DNA from: an uncultured Myxococcaceae bacterium
Lineage (GTDB): Bacteria > Myxococcota_A > Polyangia > Polyangiales > Ga0077539
Assembly: GCA_945952225.1 (NCBI GenBank)
Contig: CAMFHP010000080.1
Span: 1-39,746 of the forward strand
Length of the DNA: 39,746 nt
Direction: 5' to 3'
The notes beneath the pieces were generated by a model. The model was given only the letters and a program-made list of their open reading frames with translations. It made no database searches and was not told where the DNA came from. The position numbers and the translations under genes are program-made. Shown piece by piece: positions 16,388 through 25,600 of this stretch (its first letter is position 1; each line of letters opens with the position of its first letter).

Positions 16388-17862
16388 AGGTAGCTGCTGT
16401 TGAACCACCACTCGGCGCCGACGCCGAGGTAGTGCTCGATGCTGTTGAGACCGAAGGGATCGCCCGGCGCGTAGAGCTTGCGCGCGCCGTCGTCGCGGGC
16501 GGTCATGAGGTAGATGAGCTGGAGGTGCGGGCGCGTGTAGCTCCCGCGGCCCGAGGGGCTGACGAAGGGAACGATGCCCACGCGCGCGACGCTGCCCTGC
16601 ACGGCGCCGGCGCCGGTCTCGGGGTCGAGCGCGTTGTAGACCACGCGCTGGTAGCTGCCTTCGAGCGCGAGGCCCGCGTGCTGGCCGAACCACACCTGCG
16701 GACGCAGCACGATCGCGCCCTCCCAGAGCGCGCTGCGCGAGAACACGCCGGGGTCTGCGTCGCGGAAGTACCGCAGGTACGCGCCGCCCATGAGCGCGAA
16801 CATCCCCGACTCCCAGTTGCCCGAGGCCGCGAGGCGAAACTCCTCCGCGCGCTCCGACGTGCGCACCGAGTCGATGACCGCGGGCACGCGCAGATCGCCG
16901 TACGCGCCGAGCCCCTGCGACCATCGCGCGAACACGTTGAAGAAGTTCGCACCCGAATAGATGCCGAACTGCGCGCCCACCACGTAGCCCGAGTCCGACG
17001 GCATGAGGATGCGGTCGCCGCGGTCGTTGATCTGCCGCACGCCCTCGGCCATCGCGTGCTGCTCGCCGTAGAGCGAGAGCTTCATGCCCGAGCGCGCGGT
17101 GCGCCCTGCGAGCCACCACGTCGCCTTGGCCGCGGTGATGATCCGCGGGCGGTCGAGCAGCAGCGCCGTCGCGCCGCCGAAGCCGTCGCGCGCGGTGACC
17201 GCCACGGTCTGCAACTGGTACGGATCGTCGAGGCGGTTCATGCCCACGGCGAGCTGAAAGGTCAGCGCGTCGCCCGCGTCGAAGCGCGCCCCGGCGCCCA
17301 CCATGTTCAGGTTGTCGAGGGGCCACCAGTTGAGCAGGTACACGTCGTCGCCGCGGTACATGCGTGAGCCCGCCCACAGCGAGAGGTTCGGGTGCAGCGC
17401 GCCCTGCTCTTCGACGTAGAGGTTGCGCACCGCGAAGGTGCCCGTGAACTCGCCCGTGAAGTGAAAGAGGTTCTCGTTCGCCGCGAGGGTCACCACCGCG
17501 CGCCATCGCGTGTCGCGGAGGCGCCAGTCGTAGTTGAACTGGACCTCCATGTACGGCGCGAGGTCGAGGCGCGGACCGAAGGCCGTGATGTTCGCCTGGC
17601 GCCCGCTGCGTCCGCGGAGGTCGCTCGCCACGCCCACACGGCCGTAGGAGCCGAAGGAGAAGCCCGTCGTGGGGCGCACATCGGCCGCATCGGCGGCGGG
17701 CGGCGCGGGCGGCGTGGTGGCGTTGTCGGTGCCCGGTGCGATTGAGGGCGCCGAGGGAGGCAACGGCGGCGGCGGCGTCGCGGGCGCGGGGTCGGTCTGC
17801 GCCGACGCGTTGCGGGCGATCACCAGGGCGAGGAGCGGGGCGACGATGCGGGCGGCACGCAC
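16384..17862 (-). CDS. Maltoporin-like carbohydrate porin (LamB family-like)
   Basis: A 492-aa predicted outer-membrane beta-barrel. The signal peptide ends at NASA/Q (about residue 21), followed by a Pro/Ala-rich segment to about 70. The barrel starts at GFSFGSYGRVGVASD and contains RMYRGDDVYLLNWWPLDN, which matches the LamB region where a conserved Arg precedes an aromatic-rich strand. Alternating hydrophobic strands continue to the C-terminus, which ends NSSYL. GTG 17862 is preferred because it places the signal peptide at the N-terminus and leaves 152 bases to the divergent gene at 18015. Sugar specificity cannot be read. It is translationally coupled to the FGE-fold lipoprotein, which may cap or serve the porin. 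Confidence 0.85.
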   Translation of the reverse strand: MRAARIVAPLLALVIARNASAQTDPAPATPPPPLPPSAPSIAPGTDNATTPPAPPAADAADVRPTTGFSFGSYGRVGVASDLRGRSGRQANITAFGPRLDLAPYMEVQFNYDWRLRDTRWRAVVTLAANENLFHFTGEFTGTFAVRNLYVEEQGALHPNLSLWAGSRMYRGDDVYLLNWWPLDNLNMVGAGARFDAGDALTFQLAVGMNRLDDPYQLQTVAVTARDGFGGATALLLDRPRIITAAKATWWLAGRTARSGMKLSLYGEQHAMAEGVRQINDRGDRILMPSDSGYVVGAQFGIYSGANFFNVFARWSQGLGAYGDLRVPAVIDSVRTSERAEEFRLAASGNWESGMFALMGGAYLRYFRDADPGVFSRSALWEGAIVLRPQVWFGQHAGLALEGSYQRVVYNALDPETGAGAVQGSVARVGIVPFVSPSGRGSYTRPHLQLIYLMTARDDGARKLYAPGDPFGLNSIEHYLGVGAEWWFNSSYL

Positions 17863-18014
17863 GGCCCGCGACGCTACGCGATTTTGCGCGGCGAGTGCGA
17901 GCACAAGGGACACGCGCGCAGCGACGTTTCCCCTGCACCGCGACGCGCGCCCCGTGCGACCCTCCGCGGCGCGCGGCGGGGACGCAGACACCGCGTCGAG
18001 AGGGACAGACACGC

Positions 18015-19505
18015 ATGCAACGTCGAACGTCGGTGATGATGGTTTCGCTCGGGCTCCTGGGGCTCCCGGCGATGGGCTGCCAGAAGGTGCTCGACGTGGT
18101 GCACCGGCTCACGGGCGGCACGAACGGCGACGGCGCGGGCCCCGAGGGCGCGACCCCCACCGCGCACGGACAGCCCGAGTCCGCGCAGCCCGAGGGGGCT
18201 CCTTCCAGCGTGCGAACGCCCGCGACGGTGCGCGCCACGGGATGCCCCGCGCTCCTCGCGAACGCGGCCCTCACGCCGGGTACCGTGCACAACAACACGG
18301 TCTCGCACGACGAGACCTGGACCCTCGAAGACTCGCCGCATCGGCTCCCCGACGGCGTGACCGTGCAGACCGGCGCGACGCTCACGATCGCACCGTGCGC
18401 GGTGGTGCTCGTGGGCAACGGCAACGGCGTGCTCGTGCGCAGCGGCGCGGGCCTCGTGGCCGTGGGCGACGCGCAGCATCCCGTGCGCTTCGGCAGCGAC
18501 AACGCGCAGCCCCAGCCCGGCGGATGGCAGGCCGTGGCCTTCGAAGAGAACGCGCGCAACACCTCGCGCTTCTCGCACGCGGTGATCGAGCACGGCGGCG
18601 GCGACTGGGGCGGCGAGAACGCGGGGCTCATCGTGCGGCTCACGGGGCTCCACGCCGATCACCTCACGCTGCGTGCGAACCGCGCGTTCGGCATCGAGCT
18701 CCGCGACCGCGGGAGCTTCTCCGACGACTCGGGCGACGTGACCGTCACGGGCACGGCGGCGGTGAACGCGGCGCTCACGGGCGCGGTGTGGGTGCAGAAC
18801 GCGCCGCAGGTGGCCTCGTTGCCCGCGGGTGCGTACACGGGCAACGCGATCGATGAGGTGTTCATCGCGTATGCGACGGCGGGCTCGGACCTGAGCACCA
18901 TCCGGCAGAGCGCGACGTGGAAGAACCTCGGCGTGCCCTATCACCTCGCCGACGGGCAGGACCTTCGCGTCGACGGTCCCACGGGGCCGGTGCTCACGAT
19001 CGCGGCGGGCACGACGATCCGCTTCGGGCGCGATGCGGGCATCAGCGTGGGCTACGACGCCGAGGGCGGGCTCGTGATGGACGGCAACGCCGACGAGACG
19101 CGCATCGTGTTGCGCCCCGCGGGCACCGACGAGTCGCCGGCCCAGTGGCACGGGGTGTACTTCGGTCCGCGCTTCAACCGCTCGGCGTCGCGCATGCGCT
19201 TCGTGACCCTGCGCAACGCGGGCAGCGCGTGGAACGGCCAGCTCTGCGACTGGCAGGGCACCTCGGGCGACAACCCCTTCGTGATGTTCGAAGCGGCCCC
19301 GCCCGCCGACCACTTCACGCACCTCACCTTCGCCGTCGCGGGCCCCGACGGCGTGGCCTTCGGACGCAAATGGAACGGCGCCCCCGTCGACCTCGCGGCC
19401 GCGTCGCAGGGCCATGATTTCAGCCAGTTCGGCGCACCGTGCCACCAGTCGCCCGTGGCCGACGCGAACGGCGCGTGCCCCGACCCCGCGCCCGCCTGCC
19501 CGTAG
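18015..19505 (+). CDS. Lipoprotein with beta-helix-like repeats
   Basis: A 496-aa predicted lipoprotein. The signal peptide MQRRTSVMMVSLGLLGLPAM is followed by Cys22 (imperfect lipobox AMGC), then a Gly/Pro/Glu-rich spacer. From about residue 95 there are repeating turns of the type GATLTIAPCAVVLVGNG, GAGLVAVGDAQHPVRFGS and AVIEHGGGDWGGENAG, which are typical of right-handed parallel beta-helix (pectate-lyase-like) proteins. A second set starts near 310 (GPVLTIAAGTTIRFGRD). No pectate-lyase catalytic residues can be assigned. ATG 18015 is backed by a purine-rich GAGAGGGA about 7 bases upstream. It is divergent from the porin operon. Likely a surface or periplasmic carbohydrate-binding or adhesin-like protein; the function is unknown. 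Confidence 0.75.
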   Translation: MQRRTSVMMVSLGLLGLPAMGCQKVLDVVHRLTGGTNGDGAGPEGATPTAHGQPESAQPEGAPSSVRTPATVRATGCPALLANAALTPGTVHNNTVSHDETWTLEDSPHRLPDGVTVQTGATLTIAPCAVVLVGNGNGVLVRSGAGLVAVGDAQHPVRFGSDNAQPQPGGWQAVAFEENARNTSRFSHAVIEHGGGDWGGENAGLIVRLTGLHADHLTLRANRAFGIELRDRGSFSDDSGDVTVTGTAAVNAALTGAVWVQNAPQVASLPAGAYTGNAIDEVFIAYATAGSDLSTIRQSATWKNLGVPYHLADGQDLRVDGPTGPVLTIAAGTTIRFGRDAGISVGYDAEGGLVMDGNADETRIVLRPAGTDESPAQWHGVYFGPRFNRSASRMRFVTLRNAGSAWNGQLCDWQGTSGDNPFVMFEAAPPADHFTHLTFAVAGPDGVAFGRKWNGAPVDLAAASQGHDFSQFGAPCHQSPVADANGACPDPAPACP

Positions 19506-19582
19506 CCTCGCGTTCTCTCCGCGGACGGTTTCATCGTGCGTGCATCAGAGGTATGCAACCGCCCGCGTGAAGGACGCTCCGC

Positions 19583-20161
19583 ATGACCTCCAGTGACTCC
19601 AACGCCCCGTACCGCCGCCTCGACCAGGTGGCGTGGGCGCTCTCGGCCGTGGTGCTCGCCCTCGTGGGGCTCATGCGCCGCGTGAAGATCGCGTCGCCCA
19701 TCGATTTCGGCTTCCTGCCCCCGGTGCACGCGACGCTCAACGCGGTGACCGCGGCGGTGCTCGTGGGCGCGCTCGTAGCGATCAAGCGTCGCAACGTCGA
19801 CCTGCACCGCAGGCTCATTCTGACGGCCCTCGGCTCGTCGACGCTCTTTCTGCTCTCGTACGTGGCCTATCACTTCACGACGCGCGAGACCCTCTACGGC
19901 GACGCCGACCACGACGGCGTGCTGTCGGCCATCGAGCGCGCGGCCGTGAGCGGCTCGCGGCCCGTGTACCTCGTGCTGCTGCTCACCCACGTGGTGCTCG
20001 CGGCGGCGGTGCTGCCCTTCGTGCTGCTCACGTTCAATCGCGCGCACACGAAGCAGTTTGCGAAGCACCGCGCGATGGCGAAGTGGGTCTTTCCCCTGTG
20101 GCTCTACGTCGCCCTCACGGGACCCATCTGCTACGCGATGCTCCGGCCGTTCTATCCGTGA
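19583..20161 (+). CDS. DUF420 family membrane protein
   Basis: A 192-aa protein with five predicted transmembrane segments (near residues 15-31, 44-66, 78-97, 129-151 and 169-187). LPPVHATLNAVTA and HRRLILTALGSSTLFLLSY match the DUF420 (YozB-like) pattern, with conserved histidines in the membrane parts. A hydrophilic insert DADHDGVLSAIERAA lies before the fourth segment. DUF420 proteins are often found near cytochrome c oxidase and haem/copper assembly genes, but none are here. ATG 19583 has AAGGA 8 bases upstream. It follows the beta-helix lipoprotein after 77 bases and ends 15 bases before the convergent lipoprotein gene. Confidence 0.87.
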   Translation: MTSSDSNAPYRRLDQVAWALSAVVLALVGLMRRVKIASPIDFGFLPPVHATLNAVTAAVLVGALVAIKRRNVDLHRRLILTALGSSTLFLLSYVAYHFTTRETLYGDADHDGVLSAIERAAVSGSRPVYLVLLLTHVVLAAAVLPFVLLTFNRAHTKQFAKHRAMAKWVFPLWLYVALTGPICYAMLRPFYP

Positions 20162-20176
20162 CGGTGTGAGAGGGGC

Positions 20177-21058
20177 TCAGCGCGCGGGCTGGAGCAGCAC
20201 GCTGTTGCCCATGGCGCCCGCGAGGTTCCACGTGGCGCCACCGGCCTGCACCGGGGTCTCGCGGTAGCTCCACACGCGCAGTCGCATCGCGGTGCCACGG
20301 AGGTTCGCGCGGTCGATCAGCGCGGCCTCGACGCGCACGGTGCCGTTCACGCGCGGCGCACACACGATCGTGGGACCGCCGCGGGTCTCGGTGTCGGGCT
20401 CGATGCGCACCTGGGCGCTCGTGGCGTCGGCGCTCGTCCACGCGACGACGAGATCGCCCGACGCGGGCCAGGTGGTGACCGCGAAGTTCGAGGGCTGCGT
20501 GATCTCCACCGAGGTGGGGAAGCGCACCGTGCCCATGAGGTCCGTGACCTGATCTTCGGGGCCGATCTCGTCGGCGCTCGACACCGTGGCGCTGCGCGTG
20601 CCGTAGAACCCGCCGCACTGGCGAAAGTTCGCCTCCCACGTGGGCGTGAGCCCCATGGTCGAACAGAAGCCCGAGAGCTGGGCGAGCGCGCCGCTCTCGA
20701 CGTTGATGCCGCCCGCGCAGACCCACCGCTGCGCCGCGTAGTCGCGCTCCGGGGGATTCATGTACAGCCGACAGTCGCCGCTCGAATCGGTGAGCACCGG
20801 CGTCTGCGTCGAGGCCGTGGTCACGTCGAAGAGCACGAACGAGTAGCCGCACTGCGTGGCCGTCGCGACGCCGCCGACGCGCGACTCGGCGCGCAGCACG
20901 AGGTTGCGCACCTGGGCGCCCGCCACGAGCTGCTGCGGAAACGGCGTGGTGCCGCGCAGGGTGTAGCTGTTCGAACCCGCGGGCGTGGCGGGCGTGTCGT
21001 CGCCGCATCCCGCGGCGAACACGAGGAGACCGAGAGAGAGGCAGCGCGTGGTGTTCAT
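20177..21058 (-). CDS. Lipoprotein of unknown function
   Basis: A 293-aa predicted lipoprotein: the signal peptide [18 protein letters not shown] has its lipobox Cys at 18, then GDDTPATPAG and a beta-rich region. It contains several cysteines (for example QCGYSF, DCRLY, VCAGG, FCSTMG, QCGGFYG), which could form disulphides in the periplasm. I do not recognise a family. ATG 21058 overlaps the stop of the NtrC-type regulator (ATGA), so it is translated together with that regulator. This is unusual for an envelope protein and suggests that the lipoprotein is linked to the signal the regulator handles. Confidence 0.8.
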   Translation of the reverse strand: MNTTRCLSLGLLVFAAGCGDDTPATPAGSNSYTLRGTTPFPQQLVAGAQVRNLVLRAESRVGGVATATQCGYSFVLFDVTTASTQTPVLTDSSGDCRLYMNPPERDYAAQRWVCAGGINVESGALAQLSGFCSTMGLTPTWEANFRQCGGFYGTRSATVSSADEIGPEDQVTDLMGTVRFPTSVEITQPSNFAVTTWPASGDLVVAWTSADATSAQVRIEPDTETRGGPTIVCAPRVNGTVRVEAALIDRANLRGTAMRLRVWSYRETPVQAGGATWNLAGAMGNSVLLQPAR

Positions 21059-22485
21059 GCGTTCTCGTCGTCGTCGCCGTCGTCGGCGTCGGGGGCGTCG
21101 TGCGCGTCGTGGGCGCCGGGGCGCTTGATGCCGAGCGCGCGCATCTTCTTGTAGAAATGGCTGCGTTCGAGGCCCAGATCGCGGGCCGCGTGCGTGGCGT
21201 TGCCCTTGAAGTGGTCGAGCGCGCGGAGCACGAGGTCGCGCTCGGCGGTCTCCATGAGCTTGTGCCAGCCGATGCCCGGGGCCCACGTGCCGTCGCGGGC
21301 CGTCGAGGTCGCGCCGGCCACCGCGGGGAGCGCCATGCGCACGTCTTCTTCGGTGATGGCCTCGTCGGGCGTGAGGATCACAAGGCGCTCGATGAGGTTC
21401 TTGAGCTCGCGCACGTTGCCCGGAAACGCGTGGCGCGCGAGGAGCGTCACCGCCGCGCGGGTCATGGTCTTGGGCGCGCGGTCGTTGGCCCTGCACGACG
21501 CGGGGAGAAACGCGCCCACGAGCAGCTCGACGTCGTCGCGCCGCATGCGCAGCGGCGGAATGTGGATGGGCACCACGTTGAGGCGGTAGTAGAGGTCGGC
21601 GCGAAAGCGTCCTGCGGCCACATCGGCCGCGAGGTCACGGTTCGTCGCGGCCACGATGCGCACGTCGACCTTGAGGGTGCGCGCGCCGCCCACGCGCTCG
21701 ACCTCGCCCTCCTGAAGCACGCGCAGGAGCTTGGCCTGCATGGGCTGCGGCATGTCTCCCACCTCGTCGAGAAAGAGCGTCGAGCCCGAGGCCCGTTCGA
21801 ACTTTCCCTTGCGCTCGCGCACGGCGCCGGTGAACGCGCCGGCCTCGTGGCCGAAGAGCTCGCTCTCGATGAGGTCGTGGGGAACGGCCGCGCAGTTGAG
21901 CTTCTCCATCGTGTGCGAGGCGCGCTTCGAACCATCGTGAATGGCCCGCGCGACGAGCTCCTTGCCCGTGCCGCGCTCGCCCGTCACGAGCACCGGCGCG
22001 CTCGCCGACGCCGCGAGCCGCACGCGGTCGCGCAGCTCGCGCATCACCGCGCTGTCACCGAGCAGCGCCGCCGCGGGACCCGCCGCTTCCTTCAGCTCCT
22101 GCAGCTCTCCCTTGAGCCGCGCGACCTCGAGCGCGTTGCCGATCGCGAGGAGCAACCGATCGGTGGAGAGGGGCTTCTCGAGAAAGTCACGCGCGCCGAG
22201 CCGCGTGGCCTGGAGCGCCATCTCGATGGTGCCGTGTCCGCTCATCACGATCACGGGCACGTCGAGCCCCTGGGCCCGCACGCGGCGCAGCACTTCGAGC
22301 CCGTTGACCTCGGGGAGCTGCACGTCGAGCAGCGCGAGGTCGTACGCGCGACTCTGGAGACGTTCGAGGGCGGCGTTGCCCGTCGACGCCGTGTCGGTGT
22401 CGTACCCCTCGACGCGCAGGGCGGTCTTCACCGTGCGAAGGATGTTCGGCTCGTCGTCGACGACCAGGATGGTTCCGCGGCTCAC
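21055..22485 (-). CDS. NtrC-family sigma-54-dependent response regulator
   Basis: A 476-aa regulator in the standard three-domain order. The receiver domain (1-120) has acidic Asp10/Asp11, phospho-acceptor Asp54 (LLDVQLP) and Lys104. The AAA+ domain has Walker A GERGTGKE (169-176), the sigma-54-contacting GAFTGA loop (216-221), Walker B LFLDEVGD (237-244) and a NVRELKN arginine region. A Fis-type helix-turn-helix ([20 protein letters not shown]) lies near 430-450, followed by an acidic Asp-rich tail of about 20 residues. It activates sigma-54 promoters when phosphorylated. GTG 22485 gives a receiver starting [14 protein letters not shown]. No histidine kinase is adjacent, so it is an orphan here. 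The coupled lipoprotein and the divergent Cys-rich lipoprotein are possible targets. Confidence 0.95.
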   Translation of the reverse strand: MSRGTILVVDDEPNILRTVKTALRVEGYDTDTASTGNAALERLQSRAYDLALLDVQLPEVNGLEVLRRVRAQGLDVPVIVMSGHGTIEMALQATRLGARDFLEKPLSTDRLLLAIGNALEVARLKGELQELKEAAGPAAALLGDSAVMRELRDRVRLAASASAPVLVTGERGTGKELVARAIHDGSKRASHTMEKLNCAAVPHDLIESELFGHEAGAFTGAVRERKGKFERASGSTLFLDEVGDMPQPMQAKLLRVLQEGEVERVGGARTLKVDVRIVAATNRDLAADVAAGRFRADLYYRLNVVPIHIPPLRMRRDDVELLVGAFLPASCRANDRAPKTMTRAAVTLLARHAFPGNVRELKNLIERLVILTPDEAITEEDVRMALPAVAGATSTARDGTWAPGIGWHKLMETAERDLVLRALDHFKGNATHAARDLGLERSHFYKKMRALGIKRPGAHDAHDAPDADDGDDDENA

Positions 22486-22537
22486 GGGCCCACCTATACC
22501 ACCGTGTGCGCGCCCTTCGTCGGCCCACAACGGCCGC

Positions 22538-22571
22538 TTCAATTGCGTTGAACCCCTGCACCCGATGGGTG
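22538..22571. promoter_or_regulatory. Two small dyads in the divergent regulator/lipoprotein intergenic region
   Basis: TTCAATTGCGTTGAA (22538-22552; 5-bp arms) and CACCCGATGGGTG (22559-22571; 5-bp arms, 3-base spacer) lie side by side between the starts of the NtrC-type regulator (22485) and the Cys-rich lipoprotein (22632). They could be an enhancer site for the regulator or an operator. I could not find a convincing sigma-54 -24/-12 element (GG-N10-GC in good context). The arms are short, so chance is possible. Confidence 0.25.
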
Positions 22572-22631
22572 TAGCCACGGTGATTGGACTGCGCTGCGCG
22601 ACCCGCAGCGTGACGACGGAGGTCCCTCTTG

Positions 22632-25600
22632 ATGCGTCGCCCCTGGGAGCGTGTCGCGCACGTCTGCGCGTACCTGGTCACCGCCACGTTGTTCTCGGCC
22701 TGCGGAGGCGGCGAACCACCGGGCGGCACCGTGCCCGACGCGACGGTCGACACGGGCGTCGACGTCGCGCCCGACGTTGCCCTCGACACGGCCCGCGACA
22801 CCGTTCCCACCGCCGATCAGTCGACACCGACGGACGCCGCGAGCTGTCCCGGCGGCGACACGCTCTGCGACGGACGCTGCGTCGATGTGAGCGCCGACGC
22901 GCGCCACTGCGGCGCCTGCGGGCGTGCGTGTGCCGTGGGGCAGGTGTGTGCGATGGGCGCGTGCGCGTTGCGATGTCCCGACGGGCAGACCGCGTGTGAC
23001 GGGCGCTGCGTGACGCTCACCACCGACACGGCCCACTGCGGCATGTGCGGGCGCGCGTGCCCCGACGGGCAGGTGTGCGCGATGGGAACGTGCGGACAGA
23101 GCTGTCCCTCTCCCTTTCAGCGCTGTACCGAGGGCGCGTCGGTGCGCTGCGCCGACGTGCAGAACGACCGTCGCGCGTGCGGCGCGTGCGGAACGGCCTG
23201 CGCCGCGGGTCAGGTGTGCGAGATGGGACGCTGCGTGTTGCAGTGTCCCGCGGGGCTCATGGCCTGCGGCGACCGCTGCGTCGACGCGAGCAACGACCGC
23301 GCGAACTGCGGCGCGTGCGGGCGCGCGTGCGCCGACGGACAGGCGTGCATCGCGGGCGCGTGCGGAACGCTCTGCCCGACCTCGCAGGCCCTCTGCGGCG
23401 GCGCCTGCGTCTCGCTCATGACCGACAGCACCAACTGCGGGGTGTGTCGTCGCGAGTGTCCTGCCGGGCAGATGTGCTCGGGTGGAACGTGCACGACGGC
23501 CTGCACCTTTCCCTTCACGCTCTGCCCGGGCGCGTCGGGGGCGAGCGTGTGCACCGACCTCCGCAACGACCGTCGCAACTGCGCGCGCTGCGGCTACGCG
23601 TGCCCCGACGGGCAGGTGTGCGAGCTGGGCATGTGCACGCTGCTGTGCCCCACGGGACAGACCGCGTGCGGCCCGCGCTGCGTCGACGTGCAGAGCGATT
23701 CGAGCAACTGCGGATCGTGCGGCACGGTGTGTCCCGACGGGCTCACGTGTCGGAGCGGGTCGTGCTCGCTGGTGTGCGCCGCGCCCCTCACGCGCTGCAC
23801 GAGCGGCGCGGAGAGCTTCTGCACCAGCACCGCGATCGACCGGCAGAACTGCGGCCGTTGCGGTTATGCGTGCCCGAGCGGACAGGCCTGCGTCGATGGG
23901 GTGTGCGCGCTGTCGTGTCCGCCGAGTCAGGCCGTGTGCGGGTCGAGCTGCGTGACGCTCACGAGCGATCGCGCGAACTGCGGCGCGTGCGGCAACGCGT
24001 GCCCCGCGGGGCAGGTGTGTGTGATGGGCGCGTGCGCGGGGTCGTGTCCGTCGGGGCAGACGCTCTGCGGGTCGACGTGCGTGACGCTCGCGAGCGACAA
24101 CGGCCACTGCGGCGCCTGCGGGCGCGCGTGTGCGTCGGGCCAGGTGTGCGCGAGCGGAACGTGTGTGAGCACGTGTCCCGCGGGCCAGAGCGTGTGCGGG
24201 TCGAGCTGCGTGACGCTCGCGAGCGACCGTGAGAACTGCGGACGCTGCGCGAACTCGTGCCCCACGGGCCAGGTGTGCACCGCGGGGGCGTGCGAGCTCC
24301 AGTGCCCGTCGGGTCAGTCGGCCTGCGCGGGCACGTGTGTGACCCTCGCGACGGACCGTTCGAACTGCGGCGCGTGCGGAACCGCGTGTGCGTCGGGCCA
24401 GGTGTGCGTCGCGGGCGTGTGCACGAGCTCGTGCCCCGCGGGCCAGACGAGCTGCGGCGGCATGTGCGTGACCCTCGCGACGGACCGTTCGAACTGCGGC
24501 GCGTGCGGAACCACCTGTGCGTCGGGCCAGGTGTGCTCCGGCGCGCGGTGTCAGGCGTCGTGTCTTGCGGGGCAGACGCTCTGCGGCTCGACCTGCGCGA
24601 CGGTGGCGAGCGACGTGGCGAACTGCGGCGCGTGCGGCAACGCGTGCGAGGCGGGCCAGAGCTGCGTGGCGGGGCGCTGCACGCTGACGTGTCCGTCGGG
24701 ACAGACCGCGTGCCGTGGCGTGTGCGTGACGCTCTCGCGCGACGCTTCGAACTGCGGGGCGTGCGGGGTGAGCTGCGCGGCGGGCCAGGTGTGCACCGCG
24801 GGCGCGTGCGTGGTGAGCTGCGGCGCGGGCCTCACGAACTGCGGTGGAACGTGCCGTGACACGCGCGTCGACCTCGCGAACTGCGGGGCGTGCGGGGTGA
24901 GCTGCGCGGCGGGCCAGGTGTGCTCCGCGGGCGTGTGCACGTCGGCGTGCGCGTCGCCGCAGGTGGCGTGCGGAACGACGGGATGCACCACGCTGGCGAG
25001 CGATCCGTCGAACTGCGGCGCGTGTCGCAACGTGTGTGCGACGCGGGCCAACGCGCGGGCGACGTGCGGCGCGGGCGCGTGCGGGTACGAGTGCTTCGCG
25101 GGCTTCGCCGACTGCAACGGGAGCGCGTCGGACGGGTGCGAGGTCGACCTGCGCGCGAGCCCTGCGAGCTGCGGCGCGTGCGGGCGGTCGTGCAGCATCG
25201 CGAACGCGACGGCGGGATGCGCGGGCGGCGCGTGTGTGGTGGCGAGCTGCAACGCGGGCTTCGCCGACTGCGACGGCAGCGCGGCGACGGGGTGCGAGAC
25301 GGCCACGCGCAGCGACGCCACGAACTGCGGCGCGTGCGGAACGGTGTGTGCGGGCTACCTCTGCGCGTCGGGGGCGTGCACGTACGCGCGGAGCTGCGCG
25401 GAACTCCACGCGGCGCGTCCCGAGCTGCCCACGGGGTTGTACCCGCTGGATCCCGACGGCACGGGCCCGCTGGGGCCGGTGACGACGATGTGCGAGATGT
25501 CGATCCTCGGCGGCGGATGGACCCTCGTGCAGCGCACGGTCTACGACTGGGAAGACAGCCGTCAGCTCCAGAGCAACTACGCGAACTGGTACGGCACGGC

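Noticed and set aside
16388-18643. N-terminal extension of the FGE lipoprotein frame (would give 1175 residues)
   Set aside because: It runs antisense or out of frame through the porin gene and has no domain; the lipoprotein signal peptide begins exactly at the GTG at 16387.
17874-19445. 523-codon minus-strand frame opposite the beta-helix lipoprotein
   Set aside because: His/Arg/Val-rich shadow frame; the plus strand has a ribosome-binding site, signal peptide and repeated structural motifs.
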